Origin: Agrypnia vestita
Lineage: Eukaryota > Arthropoda > Insecta > Trichoptera > Phryganeidae
Direction of reading: 5' to 3'
Assembly (NCBI GenBank): GCA_016648135.1
Contig: JADDOH010002619.1
Coordinates: forward strand, 88,919-152,918
DNA length: 64,000 nucleotides
The translations under genes and the position numbers were made by a program. Below the pieces are notes generated by a model that had not been told where the DNA came from, did not search any database, and saw nothing but the letters and a program-made list of their open reading frames with translations. This document shows, in pieces, positions 11,445 to 22,263 of this stretch (positions within the stretch are counted from its first letter, which is position 1; each line of letters begins with the position of its first letter).

Positions 11445-12245
11445 CCAAATTCACCTGATGGAAATAACAATGGAAAAACCATCGGATCTAAATGTTTTGA
11501 TAACATATTAATACGCTGGAGACCTCCTACATTCTTAGGGTGAACAGCAACATCTACGTTTGGCGGTAACCTACCTTCGTAATCTGCTACATACACAATG
11601 GCGACTTCGTTATTATTAGATGGAGCATTATACCTTCTTTGGTCATCTAACGAAGAACGCGTAAAGAGTAGTTGAATATTCCGCATCTGGCCCCCGTGCT
11701 CTGCAACTATAGATTCTTCTTCCTCAACCGCTTCTTTCAACCTTTTGTATTGGAGAGCATATGGACTTACACGACGGATGACATTATCAATAGTTTCCAT
11801 TATATTTTGTTGACATCTAAGGTTAGACGGATGGCTCATACGTACCCTGACTGCTTCATCCGCATCGTAAACATATAGTTGCGCATATGCCGGCACCTCT
11901 CCATCACTCTGCAAACTTCTATGATATACTTCACCTGAAATTTTTAAACAATACGGAAAGATGCAAATGCATTAGCACAGTTGTACTGTCGAATAAATTC
12001 CTTAAAATTTTTAGACTCATTACTGTTTTCTTCTGGATATTGCGGCAGTCCTCCATTGTGGCAACAGCTATGAAGTAACTTACCCTTTCAGCACCAAAAT
12101 GAACCGCTTTGCAATGATTGGCATAATGCAAATGAATTAAAATTGTTAATGGCACATTTAAAATAAGATGTCGCATTTCTTCCTTCAGCATACACTCTTT
12201 GCCTAGCATTTTTACATTCCCGCTGGTCAGCATTTCTTCTTTCAC
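11411..12245 (-). pseudogene. Helitron Rep/Hel, N-terminal part (Helitron_like_N)
   Basis: The cleanest piece is 11914-11411, with GEVPAYAQLYVYDADEAVRV, NVIRRVSPYALQYKRL, VAIVYVADYEGRLPPNVDV and a typical end, PMVFPLLFPSGEFGW. Just upstream, in another frame, CCHNGGLPQY and FKEFIRQYNCANAFASF match the segment that normally precedes it; a frameshift and a TAA separate the two. After FGW the expected HUH-endonuclease block, with its paired histidines and catalytic tyrosines, is absent. The frame instead runs within about 30 bp into the segment that should follow the nuclease. Confidence 0.85.
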
Positions 12246-12659
12246 ATTCCTCTTCTGTTATGTTTGACAGTCTACGTCTGGCATTTCTTCATTCATATTG
12301 TGAACTCGAATCGCATTATCAAATTGCCGGTTTGTGATGTTGAGTCTTCCATCGGAATTCTGAAAAATAATAATTTTTATGTATAAATACGGAGAAAATG
12401 ACACGTAAAATGACATTCGCGCCACGCTGTGAGACTTTTGAGGTTATATGAGAGACGTTATGACGTTAATCTAAGGTTAAGTTCACTTTGCAGTTTAAAT
12501 AAAATATAAAGCGTAATAAATGTTTAATAAATAAATGTTTTGAACATTTATTGAAGCAAGATTAATGCAAAAACAATAAAAAGAAAACCGTAAACGTATA
12601 CTTACTGTCAATGTCATAAAGCATCATTCTGTGGTATGGCCAGCACAAAAATTCGTTGA

Positions 12660-12895
12660 CTGCAATTACGTTGGCTGTTTTGAATACACGGATTCCATGA
12701 AAATATTTTAAAAAATCTATAAATTCCGATATTTTAATTTTCGATAATTTGGATTTGGATGTTTTTTGATATCAGTTTGTTCGTATTCCTATATTTTTTA
12801 ATCTTTTTAATGTACTCTAAAATGTTTTTTTTTAAACTGGCAACAGAAATTATCAGTATGCAGAAACGACATTGGTTGGAGTAATTAATATATAG
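12660..12895. repeat. Dispersed repeat R2, copy without mariner
   Basis: The sequence from about 12660 to 12895 (CACGGATTCCATGAAAATAT ... GATATCAGTTTGTTCGTATT ... TTGCCAG ... TAATTAATATATA) is repeated in reverse orientation at 43676-43827 plus 45116-45180, where a mariner separates the two halves. The uninterrupted copy here acts as a paralogous empty site. No coding potential is visible and the class is unknown. Confidence 0.7.
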
Positions 12896-12959
12896 ATGCC
12901 TCAACTACACCCTTGTGCAAAGGGGCAAAATGACATTTTTTGAAAATGAATTTTTTTTT

Positions 12960-13215
12960 TCAATGCAAGGTTTTTATCATTTTATTCAACTGGTATTAAA
13001 GCGAATGAATTTGTTATAATTGACATAAGATACTATAATGATATTTCAACTTTTTGCAAAAAATAAGTAAGAAATATTGAAAAAAAAATGCAAACTTTGA
13101 TATTGCATATCTCTATAACTATTGATATTAGGCCAAAGTTGCTTGAACATTTTAGACTCATAACATAGTCAGGAATCTACCTGCCAAGTTTCTGCTGCTA
13201 GCTCTGGTACACTCT
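12960..13215. repeat. Dispersed repeat R1, copy 1
   Basis: Contains CAAACTTTGATATTGCATAT, GGTTTTTATCATTTTATTCA and AAAGCGAATGAATTTGTTAT. The reverse complement recurs at 17205-17309 plus 18026-18110, split by a pogo-type element, and a weaker direct copy is at about 34630-34790. It ends near TACACTCTGTATAGTGTATC. There are no coding frames. Confidence 0.65.
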
Positions 13216-14078
13216 GTATAGTGTATCCGGTGTAAAATAAATCTTAATAAAAATAAACTTTTCCTGTAGAATGGGGTCTAGTGATTGCGACTAAAATAAA
13301 AAATGTCAGAAACGAGTATTAAAAAATTGTGACACTAGGGTTGTATTTGAGGTATCCCAACATAAATACCACAACAATGTCGCTATTGGTTCATGGACCA
13401 CTTTTGCCTACTGTCGTTTATTTAGAAATCACAAAAAGGAGTACATTTTTAGGGGATAATTACTATACTTCTGGTTTGTGTTTTATTTTGGGTGTTTTGT
13501 CGTGTTTCTTTTTACAACAACCTTTTGAAAATGTTAATTTCACAGTTGATGTGATACAATAAAAAAAAACCCTGATAATTCATAATTCGAAATGAGTTTT
13601 AGATCCTTGCACAATAAATCAATAATTTGACATCACTTAATTTAAATTTATTTAACAATCACCGCTATGCGTACACATATGTGCGCGAACAAACTGTGCC
13701 TCCAGCGCTACGCGCACGTATACGCGCGTTTCCCTTTACCCATCGATTGTTTTGCGGCCAGGCGGTAAAATCATCAGAAAAGTACACCAAAAATTAGTAC
13801 AATCTTTGTCTTACTGACATCTTGCGAGAATCGAGTCAAATATTCTTACTTGGTTGTATGATTTATATCTGAAGACATGAGAAAATATCATTTGGTAATT
13901 AAAATTTCCCAGTAGAGCCCAGTTCACATTCGCTTGTGTGCTTGAGATATCCTTCACAATCGTGAGACCCGTGTGTGGTTACGGAATATGTAGAGTTTCA
14001 TTTACGTTACATGGAGGAATTGTCAAGTTATTATTATGAAATGTTATATTCCATTAATTAAGTAAACTGATAATATTA

Positions 14079-14276
14079 TACGAGGTGTGGCTATAAAATA
14101 ACGAGATTATTGCTGTAAAACATTTTATTTTGAATTTATGCATTTTTAGTTATTATCACCTTCAATATACATCCCCTCCTCTAACCAATGCTCCATACGA
14201 ATGTTCCGTTGTTTGAAACTGTAAATCTTCTTCATGACGTGTGCCGCTTTCTTTTCACAGCTTCAGCAGACTGAAA
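14079..14276 (-). mobile_element. Mariner 3' end remnant
   Basis: The end TA-CGAGGTGTGGCTATAAAATA resembles mariner terminal repeats (ACGAGGTGTG...). On the minus strand just inside it, a short frame reads MKKIYSFKQRNIRMEHW and then EEGMYIEGDNN followed by a stop, the usual C-terminus of a mariner transposase (R-M-x-x-W...EGxYxEGD). Upstream transposase sequence and the other terminus are missing, so this is a 5'-truncated or heavily decayed copy. Confidence 0.65.
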
Positions 14277-14519
14277 TCTTATTTCTTTTAACCGGTCGGG
14301 TGCCGGAGCGCAGATCTACGCTCCCTAGACACATATGCGAATTCGCTCTATTTTACCTGCGTTTATGGTTTTTTAAAGCTTATCATTGGTTATATCTCAA
14401 GTTTTTGAATGATTGAACGAGTTCTATTTGTCAAGTAACCTCATTTGCCGCGCAAACCGGACAAAAATTATTCCAAATGTCGTCTTCGAACCGCGCATTA
14501 ATTGTGTCATTTATCTGTT

Positions 14520-15050
14520 AAAAAAGTGTTACATATTTATAATAAAAAAGTGTTAATTTTTTTATATTTTTATATTTTTTGATGTATTTAGAACGAAAAT
14601 ATTGAAATACAATATCTTTAGTGTTATTGCTTCCATGGTTTTATTTGATAAACATGTGCGTACATTTCTGACTGTAAATTTTGTTACTTATTTTCATAAT
14701 TAATGAAGAGTAATTATTGTACAAATAATTATTGATATATAAGTAATTATGAAAGTCTGTATATTAAGAAACCAGAAACTGGAACTTCTCAGATAAGATT
14801 ATTGTTGATTTTTACATGAATAAACAAAAAGTTATTATATTATATACAAAAATATTACAAAAAGTTATTATATTATATACAAAAATATTACAAAAAGTTA
14901 TTATATTATATACAAAAATATTACAAAAAGTTTTTATATTATATACAAAAATATTACAAAAAGTGTCTAAAAAACAGCAATTGTGTGTGAGATTGCGCTG
15001 CAGACAGTGTACATTCCATGATACGTACAGGCGGCATATGACCGTTTAAA
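14520..15050. repeat. Dispersed repeat R3, copy with minisatellite
   Basis: The block TTTTTGATGTATTTAGAACG ... ATTGAAATACAATATCTTTA ... AGAAACCAGAAACTG ... GTGTCTAAAAAACAGCAA recurs in the same order and orientation at 38610-38995. This copy carries four 33-bp tandem units that the other lacks. Confidence 0.75.
14824..14955. repeat. 33-bp minisatellite, four units
   Basis: Four head-to-tail copies of a 33-bp unit beginning ACAAAAAGTTATTATATTAT and ending ACAAAAATATT. The first three are identical and the fourth differs by one base (TTTTTATATT). In-frame translation gives a repetitive peptide, which is incidental. The array sits inside repeat R3. Confidence 0.9.
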
Positions 15051-15400
15051 TAATTTAAAAAAAGTTAAAATTTAAATAAATATGAACACCAAAAATATCA
15101 TCCAAATGTGAAGCTAAAGGAAGGACTAGTAGAAATGGCATTTGACAAATAAATAATCTCACAATTTCATTCTGATAACTGCTTTACGGATTAATTCATA
15201 GATAGTCCAAAGGCGCAAGGAGGGGCCTATGTCATTATGTTCGGTCAATCAAAAAGGTGTAAGGTGGCAAACGCCTTTTTGTCTTTCTTTTTTTCATAAT
15301 TATTGTCACATAAGCCTTTCTTAAAATATCAGTAACCTTTGCCTGCCTAACAATAAGTTTAGTTTGAGCATAAGGCCTTAGAAAAAACATTTTCGGTATA

Positions 15401-15538
15401 ATGTCCGTTAAACACGTTGTTCCGAACGGGAACGCGCAAAAATATGGGGTGATTCCACCGCCTTACGGTCAGGTCAACCTGATGGCACCGATATCGCAGA
15501 TTCTCAGACGAAAGCGAGATCGTATAAAAATTCGCTGA
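15401..15538 (+). CDS. Unrecognised 45-codon frame, coding-like
   Basis: An ATG frame reading MSVKHVVPNGNAQKYGVIPP and continuing to QILRRKRDRIKIR before TGA. Its composition is more balanced than the surrounding AT-rich intron. It overlaps a second, longer frame (15528-15800) in a different phase. Both may be pieces of one ancestral coding sequence separated by an indel, perhaps from a mobile element. I do not recognise the family. No splice context ties it to SMG6. Confidence 0.3.
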   Translation: MSVKHVVPNGNAQKYGVIPPPYGQVNLMAPISQILRRKRDRIKIR

Positions 15539-15800
15539 GAATCTTAGAGCGGTCCAAAGGCTGAAGCAAGAGTCGAGTAGAGAAGAAGAGAAAGTCGCAA
15601 GTAGATCTGGAGGTGAACGCAGGAGCAGAACTGAATTCTGGGTTCCTGCGCCACGTAATTTATTTCATCAAAAAATCAGGGCCCGCACGCCCAGGCGCAT
15701 TTTCAACGACCAGTCAGAGGTCGGCATTTCGGAAACCGACGACACCGACCTCTGTCTGACGGCGGGATCACTACTCATAATTCGAGTCGCAGCTCTATGA
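15528..15800 (+). pseudogene. Unrecognised 90-codon ATG-less frame
   Basis: An open frame without ATG: it begins after a TAA, reads NLRAVQRLKQESSREEEKVA, passes through FWVPAPRNLFHQKIRART, and ends with SETDDTDLCLTAGSLLIIRV before TGA. It has a charged N-terminal half, balanced codon content and higher GC than its flanks. It overlaps the 45-codon ATG frame at 15401 by a few codons in another phase. This looks like decayed coding sequence rather than random intron, but I cannot name the family. Confidence 0.35.
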
Positions 15801-16119
15801 GCAGTGGTCCCGTATTCAAAATATTAATAAACATGTAACTAAACATTCTACTATAGTTATAACATACTATTTTTACACATTTATATTTTATCTTTCTTTT
15901 GTTTCAATAACAAATGTCTCTCAGGTTCATCCTTCATGGAGATAATCGGTAAAAAGGGGGCCAGACTCGCCAAGCTGGGTGCAATAATTTCGTATATTTG
16001 GTCTCTCTGGCGAGCCTGGCTACACAAATTCAATATTTTTTCTACATAAAATTATGTAAAGCCATATACAAGTGATTGCGAACAAAATCATATTAATTTT
16101 TACATTTTATAATTTTTGT

Positions 16120-16262
16120 ATAAAAATGGCGACTTCGGCACGGTACCGATGTCGCAAGAGGGTACTGAATTGTGTTTGATAAAAATGGCGACTTTGGCAC
16201 GGTACCGATAAAATGGCGACTTCGGCACGGTACTGATGTCGCTAGAGGGTAAAACCGATGCC
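16120..16262. repeat. Short imperfect tandem repeat (AAAATGGCGACTTYGGCACGG)
   Basis: Three occurrences of AAAATGGCGACTTCGGCACG (one with TTTGG) at about 16123, 16182 and 16211, two of them followed by GTACYGATGTCGC and an AGAGGGTA tail. A small low-copy tandem cluster in the intron, with no coding signal. Confidence 0.6.
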
Positions 16263-16763
16263 CCCGGACTGTGGCGATACCGTACTGCAGTCGCCCAATA
16301 TTACGATTTGGGAAGATTAAAATCTTTTTCAAGAATCAAATCATGCCGCCGCGATTTCTTCTTACATCGCTTACAACATACACAAAAACATTTTTAACAA
16401 CAAAATTAATCCGATAACGACCTCCCAGTGATGTCAAAAATAAACTTTAAAAAACATACATACAAAAATTACAATAAATAACTTCGGTTATTTTTAATAA
16501 AAAATGCGTCGAGCGCGCTAGGCATACCCAAAGGGTTTTATTTATTCTTGCCCATCTGTACGCTCGCGCTCACAATTCATGTGATAAAAAATGCAATAAT
16601 TAATTCTAAAAAAACAAAATACAAAAAATCACTTTTTTCTTTAATAAAATGTTCATCAGTGCCAACATATGGAGATTGGTAAAAAAGGCCCGATTAAGGG
16701 CCACCGGTTTTTTCTTGTCCGACACACACGTACACTCTTATTTTTTATTTTTTGTTATCATAG

Positions 16764-16955
16764 ACGAGAACCAGATCCGAGGAGACTGGGGAGAGCTGAC
16801 AGCAGCGCTTTCACATCTGACAGGATTCATGACACAGCTGGCAGTAGTGGAGGTGGTAAGGGTCTGGCTCCGGGAATACTGGTCCTCCCCCATGAGTCAG
16901 CCCCTGAGAGGAGTAGGACTATGGATATGGCAATGGAACAACATCATCACAAAGG
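16764..16955 (+). CDS. SMG6: SMG6 exon (GILVLP motif)
   Basis: The acceptor is gttatcatag and the donor GTTAGT. The first base closes AG-A (Arg), then REPDPRRLGRADSSAFTSDR and GGGKGLAPGILVLPHESAPE, ending EQHHHK plus GG. The GILVLP core matches GRGRGILILPAHTT of human SMG6, a short conserved motif in the otherwise disordered region. It is about residues 305-369. An alternative frame covers the same bases but does not join the neighbouring exons. Confidence 0.9.
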
Positions 16956-17309
16956 GTTAGTTTTTTTTAACAATTGGTAATCTTTTTTTAATAAAAACAT
17001 TTCTCAATTCAACTTTTAGGTATTCAATGTTACTAAAGACTAAATCTAGTAAAAACATATCTTAAAGAATTTTTTTTTGTTATAAATTAGTGGCGTCTAA
17101 CTACGAATTTTAATGAAGAACAATCAAGTAAAAATAGCTTTTTCGTGTATTATTTAATGCGGCACACACGCGCCACGGCATATCAAACTTTAAGAAAGTC
17201 ATACAAATGTCAATAGTTATGGAGATATGCAATATCAAAGTTTGCATTTTTTCCTCAATATTTTTGACTTATTTTTTGCAATTAGTTGAATTATCATTAC
17301 AGTAACATA

Positions 17310-18025
17310 CAGTCGAACTCGGTTATAACGAGTGCGACTAAATTTGCTCCTTATAGCCGGGACTCCTTATATCCGGGATAGATAAATTTCACTTTCTAAA
17401 TTTTTTGATTGTGTGATGTTATTTTCAAGAGCAGCCAAATAAACATCCTTAATTTTCCAGTCGATGAAACTAGAAGACGATAGTGAAAACTTTTTACATA
17501 CTTCGGAATTTTTGGCACTGCGTTCTATTTCACAAATAATTTCGACATTTTCGCGAACCGACACTTTAGTTTGTTAGTGTACATGTTTGCGATAGAACAA
17601 TTCGCATTTAACTGATCAGGCTTTTAAATGCTAATATAGTAAACTGCATAAAATAAACTATCACCTCAAACATTTTGGAAACCCCCAATAATCGGAGTTA
17701 TAATGACAGTTCGGCATTCCTTTGATAAGAAATGCCGACGAACTATTGTTTGCCTGCGCACGTGGCATTTTCGGAAACACAAGTTTGTGTACATCATAAG
17801 ATGAAAGCCAATTAAGTGCGAGCTGCTTTAAAAGCAAAGTTCATTTTCATGAGTACCTGTTTTTTTTTCTGTAACTCGAGCAAATATGTATCCAGTGTTT
17901 CTAAAATTTGCTCCGTATATCCGGGAATCGCGCTCCTTATAACCGAGAACGATTGTATGGGAATATGCGCAAATCAATTCATAGCCTCATTATAGCCGAG
18001 ATTTCCTTATACCCGAGTTTGACTG
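17310..18025 (-). mobile_element. Tigger/pogo-type non-autonomous element
   Basis: 716 bp between TA dinucleotides (17308-17309 and 18026-18027). Ends are CAGTCGAACTCGGTTATAAC on the left and, reverse-complemented, CAGTCAAACTCGGGTATAAG on the right. A minus-strand frame at 17564-17367 keeps the start of a transposase: a CENP-B/pogo helix-turn-helix reading MSVRENVEIICEIERSAKNS then EVCKKFSLSSSSFIDWKIKD. The rest of the transposase is deleted, so this is a shortened derivative of an autonomous Tigger-like element. Confidence 0.8.
17367..17564 (-). pseudogene. Tigger/pogo transposase N-terminal fragment
   Basis: 65 codons resembling the CENP-B-type helix-turn-helix found at the N-terminus of pogo-superfamily transposases (SVREKVEII-EIE-G-KNSEVC-KFGLS-SS pattern). 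The DDE catalytic domain is absent, so no function is expected. It lies inside the TIR-bounded element 17310-18025. Confidence 0.7.
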
Positions 18026-18171
18026 TATATCGAAAATTATGAAAAATTCATTCGCTTTAATACAAGTAAAATAAAATGTTAAAAACCTTGCAAATATTGA
18101 AAATTGAATTTTTTACATATTTTAACGTAAAACTAAAGATTAGTAACTCTTGAAAATATTATTTATTTCAG

Positions 18172-18501
18172 AAACTCACACATAATGACCACCAGTACTA
18201 GTCCTCAATCAAACACAATACACCGCACCCTATTCGATCCACGGAATCCCAGTAAGCCCATTATTGTGTCACATCCTGGTCCGCCCAGCAGGGGTCCTGC
18301 AATAACCAGTCCAGCTCCTCCTGGGGCAACTGATGCCCTCGCGAGTGGACGACCTCTATACTATGACGTCAACTCAGATAATTTCAAGTCCTGTCACAAC
18401 CAGGACCTCATCAGAGAGGTGGAGAGAGCTGACATGCAACTGCAATGGATATTTAAGAATATGACCCTCGTCAAAGATTGGGAGAGGATTATGTATATAA
18501 G
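18172..18501 (+). CDS. SMG6: SMG6 exon (DPRNPSKP motif to start of helical domain)
   Basis: The acceptor is tttatttcag and the donor GTACAT. GG-A (Gly) is completed at the junction, then NSHIMTTSTSPQSN, TIHRTLFDPRNPSKPIIVSH (human RRLWDPNNPDQKP), a Pro/Gly segment, DVNSDNFKSC, and VERADMQLQWIFKNMTLVKD ahead of ERIMYI-, leaving AG. It is about residues 369-479. The last 40 residues lead into the 14-3-3-like fold, equivalent to human NLLSRDRISPEGLEKMAQLR. The FDPRNP and following motifs make this a confident SMG6 exon. Confidence 0.92.
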
Positions 18502-21500
18502 GTACATAGGTATATAATAACTTAAAACCAAATGTATAAATGTGAAAATCTTGGAAGGCTACTGTAATTTTTTTTAACCCTCCCTATACAAAGATTAAAA
18601 AATCAGTCATGCACCGAAGGGGGGTATGAAAAGACCCCCAAGAATATTTTCTTTCAAAATGACTTTTTTTTTAATGAAGATATGTTTTAAAATGTATTTA
18701 AATTTTTTGGGATTTTGATGATTTTTAGTAATTCTATATTACTCTAGACATGCGTCATCACCGTAGCATTATCAACACTCATCTGTGCGATCCGTGCGAA
18801 TCCCATTCCTTACGTACCCCTTCCACCTCTCGTGTGACTGCGAATTCGCAGAGGTTCTCAAATTGCATTTTTTTTAATAATGATTAACGAGATTCATGAT
18901 TATAATTTGGGAGTACAATAGTTTTAGAGAAGTTTTCAATATATATTTTTTAAATGTTATATTTCCATTACAAAACAATATAATGAATACTGTTCAAAAA
19001 TAATATAAATATGTAAAAATCGGTAAAAATATGTACATGCGCTTCAATCTTCACACTCTGAATTTACTTTTTACTCATTTCTGGACAGAAATCTGTTCTA
19101 GCTGTTTCTTGCATCATGACTGGTTGATTTATTGGAGAGACACTGGAACTATTTTAATTTAAACACATTGTTCAACTTTACGTAAATAATAATCTGTGCA
19201 CCAAATTCAAATCCTATTTATGAAATAAGAAATAATGCACTTTTTTATTCAAAAATCATTTTAGGTATATCTTATATGCACATATGATTACAATATAGTT
19301 TTATATTTTTATATAAATCTATATTGTTCTATATAAAAAATATAAAGATCCTTATTTAGTTTTCGGTGAATAAAATCAATGTTTTCAATTAGCGACCAAG
19401 TAGCAAGCTGTTAAAAACCCGCAGCGTTGCCAGATTTACTTTTTTAATACTGAAGTCAAATGACATTCATGTAGTATTGTTTGTAAATAAATAATTAAGT
19501 AAATCCGATAACAAGTAGTCTTATGCGACATTTAAAATAAAGATATTAATTTACATGTACGTATTTTTTTATTAGTGAAAAAAAAAAGTAGTTTTTATAA
19601 TGCCGAGTATGTACTAGGTATATATAATTTTGAGTGCGAATGAATTTCTTTTCGAATGTATGTTTAATAAAAAGTTTATTATTGGACTGCGGCAACTTAT
19701 TCAGATCTTTGGACAGTTACTACAATGAATAATTGAAATACAAAATACAGTAAAACCTTAGTTTTACACTTCTCAGAGAACAACAAAAAACAATGCAGAA
19801 CTGAGGATAATGTAAAAGTGACGAAATGAAAATTGTATAAGTACAAAAATGAGCTTTCGATGAAAGTAAAAACAATTAATGCTTAAAATAATCTGATATT
19901 ACATAATATATGTTATGTTATGTTATATATAAAAATGTACATTATGTTTTAGATTACTTTTTACCTATTTACTATTTTTTTTTTTTATTTCTAAAAAAAT
20001 AACTCTCCTTCATCTGAGTTGTTAATGTTGTTCGGATTGTATCAGTTCATGTACATCAGTTTACCTACAATCCTCTACTTCGTTCAGGTCAGCATTTGGA
20101 CCCTTATTTCTCTAGGTTAATCGCTAAATTTTAGAGGCTGATAATTTTTTTAGCTTTTAGCCTATTCTTCAGTTTAGTATTCTGTTAAATAATTGGCGGT
20201 TAATGTTATTTTAATATCACAATGTACTATTTTAAAATGATTTTAGAAAAAAAATTAAGAAACAAAATGAAATGAGATTTAACAATAAAAACTAACAAAA
20301 TACTTAAAAAAAACGATGCATAAGTCAACATGTCGCGGCAGCCATCATTTAAATCGCGCCAGGGCGCGAGAGTTTTTGCTGTGTTTCCGCCGCCGCGCCA
20401 TTACGATTTTTACGCAGACGAATTGCTGATGGTAAAATGAGTACAATTACTAAAAAGGGGCATTATTAAATCTTTGAAAATATTTATACTCAGTAATGTA
20501 AATGTTTTCAACGCGTGTGCCCCTTTTTATGTTACTTTACTACTAACGTAATTTGTACCCAAACACAAAAGATTATAACTAGCGCCTTGAAAATTCATCT
20601 AACGTTGGCGTGTTGAATTTTTGAATAGAAAAAGTAAAATTAATAATTTCGCTAGTAAATTTCAATGAATGTACAATTGATATTTTGAATTTTCTAAATG
20701 ATTTGGTGTAAAATCCAGGAAGTGAAAAAAAATTATCCGCGTAAATTGCGTGAAATATTTGTATGGGAATGTATGGAGATGAAATGGGACTTCGTCTTTT
20801 CGGTATAAATAGCGGGAAAACGAGGAACTTAAAATCGAATTTTTACTGTATGTCAATTTATTTTTCATTTGTCTGTTTTGCGGACTTGTAAAAATTTTCT
20901 GTTTTTTTTAATTTAAAATAATTAGGATATATAAATTAACATACAATACATATAAATTACAAGCATAATTTTTCATAAAATGGAATGATTGTTTTTTTTT
21001 ATGATTTTAATAAAAACACAGGGGCTTTATTTACACACAAAGTAATTTACTATAAAATTGTTTTAAATCTAGATTTAGTTGAAGTACGTTCTCACATTTT
21101 TATTTTTACTTCTGATTTTTTATATGTTGGCTCGTTTATTTGGCAATTGCTATTTATTGATATTAACTTTTGAATAATATTTGGATTAATTAATTAATTA
21201 ATTAATAATTAATTAATTAATTAATTAATTAATTATTAATGCTTTGAATAGTAGTGATCAAGCTGTAATTTCTGCATTTTGTTTTCACTTTGTCTGAGAA
21301 AATGTGGAGTTTGCAATTAATATTTTTTTTCCTCCTGTTTTAAAATAAATGATAACGTAATTCGTAATTGGAATTTTTTGTTGAACTTTGGTCATTTAAA
21401 TTTCGAATTAATAGACGTTTACTTTAACTAGAAAATAAAATTTTTGGTCACTTGAATTTTATTCTAGTAGTGTTCTTCAGTGGTGACAAACAACTCTGAA

Positions 21501-21754
21501 TTCTGGTTGTCTTTTTTAGACATCTATGTGGAACAAGATTATGACTTAATTGTACAGTATAAGCGAGATAATTTTTTCACTTTAACATTTTTGTAACAAT
21601 TTGATATGCACACCACAAATTCTGGATAACCCTTGACGAACAACATTGCGTCTGTCACACTGCCTCTTTTAAAAAAACAGACCATACTTGCATTTATTAG
21701 ACAAATATTTTATTAGTATTTCCCATTTATGTAAATACTGTTTTTCTTTTACAG
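18502..21754. other. SMG6 intron (3.3 kb), AT-rich
   Basis: Mostly AT-rich unique-looking sequence. I note CAGTAAAACCTTAGTTTTAC at 19747, like one pogo/Tigger terminus without a partner, a GC-rich patch at 20325-20405 with CGCGCCAGGGCGCG, and an ATTA/TTAA microsatellite at 21184-21240. No exon is supported. Confidence 0.5.
21184..21240. repeat. (TTAA)n microsatellite
   Basis: Runs of TTAATTAATTAA interrupted by single TAA steps. Its self-complementarity makes it a likely slippage site. Confidence 0.9.
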
Positions 21755-22241
21755 GCCTTTCCTCCAGCACTCGTTGAAAACTCTCCTGGCCACTGATATA
21801 AAATTTTGTCAGGCCGAGAATGTGGAGCATCATTTCTGGAAAATGCTTTATTATAGCATCATAGAAATATTGCGGAAAACTAGCGCTCAAGACGAGTCCA
21901 ACAAAAGTCAGTACACAGAACTCATCAATTCCACGATCAAAGACGGCAACAGCTATTTTGAAAGCCTACTCGACGTTTTGCAAGTAACGTATAAGTTTAA
22001 ACTGGAAGACTATCTGAACATTAATTATCAAACCGCTCCAAAGGGGACTGGCTTTGTGAGCCTAGCGCTCATCTCCGCCCAGAAAATTTACTTGTTCCTC
22101 GGCGATCTGGCCAGGTATAAGGAGCAGGTTAATGATACTACAAATTATGCAAAGAGCAAAAATTGGTACACCAAAGCCCATCAAATTAACCCAAAGAATG
22201 GTCGGCCATATAATCAACTGGCCATCTTGGCCGTCTATGCG
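21755..22241 (+). CDS. SMG6: SMG6 exon (core of 14-3-3-like domain)
   Basis: The largest exon, 487 nt, after cttttacag and before a GTGAGT donor. It codes for about residues 479-641: PFLQHSLKTLLATDIKFCQA, HHFWKMLYYSIIEILRK, SYFESLLDVLQVTYKFKLED, FVSLALISAQKIYLFLGDLA, then QVNDTTNYAKSKNWYTKAHQ and NPKNGRPYNQLAILAVYA. These match human SMG6 nearly block for block (LQVTYKFKLEDY, ALISAQR, GDIARYREQ, KNGRPYNQLALLAVY). In the family this 14-3-3-like domain docks on phosphorylated UPF1. The frame is complete, without stops or indels. Confidence 0.97.
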
Positions 22242-22263
22242 GTGAGTTAAATTAAGTTTTAAG

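Larger units (their letters stand above)
10373..12300 (-). mobile_element. Helitron (rolling-circle transposon) remnant
   Basis: Read on the minus strand, the pieces follow Helitron Rep/Hel order: a Cys/His segment (CCHNGG... and FIRQYN) near 12060-11940, the Helitron_like_N domain (11914-11411), the junction segment (11444-11187), a helicase Walker A region near 11000-10940, Walker B near 10765-10750, and the following GGDFRQILPV-type motif near 10650-10600. Frameshifts, at least two stops and a deletion break it. No TC 5' end or hairpin-CTRR 3' end was identified, so the element limits are approximate. Confidence 0.85.
9325..16763. other. Large SMG6 intron (7.4 kb), transposon mosaic
   Basis: Identified elements are listed separately: hairpin-string repeat, Helitron remnant, two dispersed repeats, mariner 3' remnant, minisatellite-bearing repeat and a tandem repeat. 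An isolated end of the 25512-type inverted-repeat element (GGCCGTATTCTGAAGTAAGC) sits at 9822. Parts left unexplained are 9800-10370 (AT-rich), 13270-14080 (AT-rich with a GC patch at 13680-13760), 15060-15400, the coding-like block at 15401-15800, and 15850-16120, which has an inverted pair GCCAGACTCGCC and GGCGAGCCTGGC. Confidence 0.5.
17205..18110. repeat. Dispersed repeat R1, copy 2 (interrupted)
   Basis: Reverse-complement relative of 12960-13215. The left part is 17205-17309 and the right part 18026-18110. The interruption at 17310-18025 is a pogo-type element flanked by TA, so the repeat predates the insertion. Confidence 0.65.

Noticed and set aside
14816..15049. 77-codon repetitive protein
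   Set aside because: It is the translation of the AT-rich 33-bp minisatellite inside a dispersed repeat, with no gene context.
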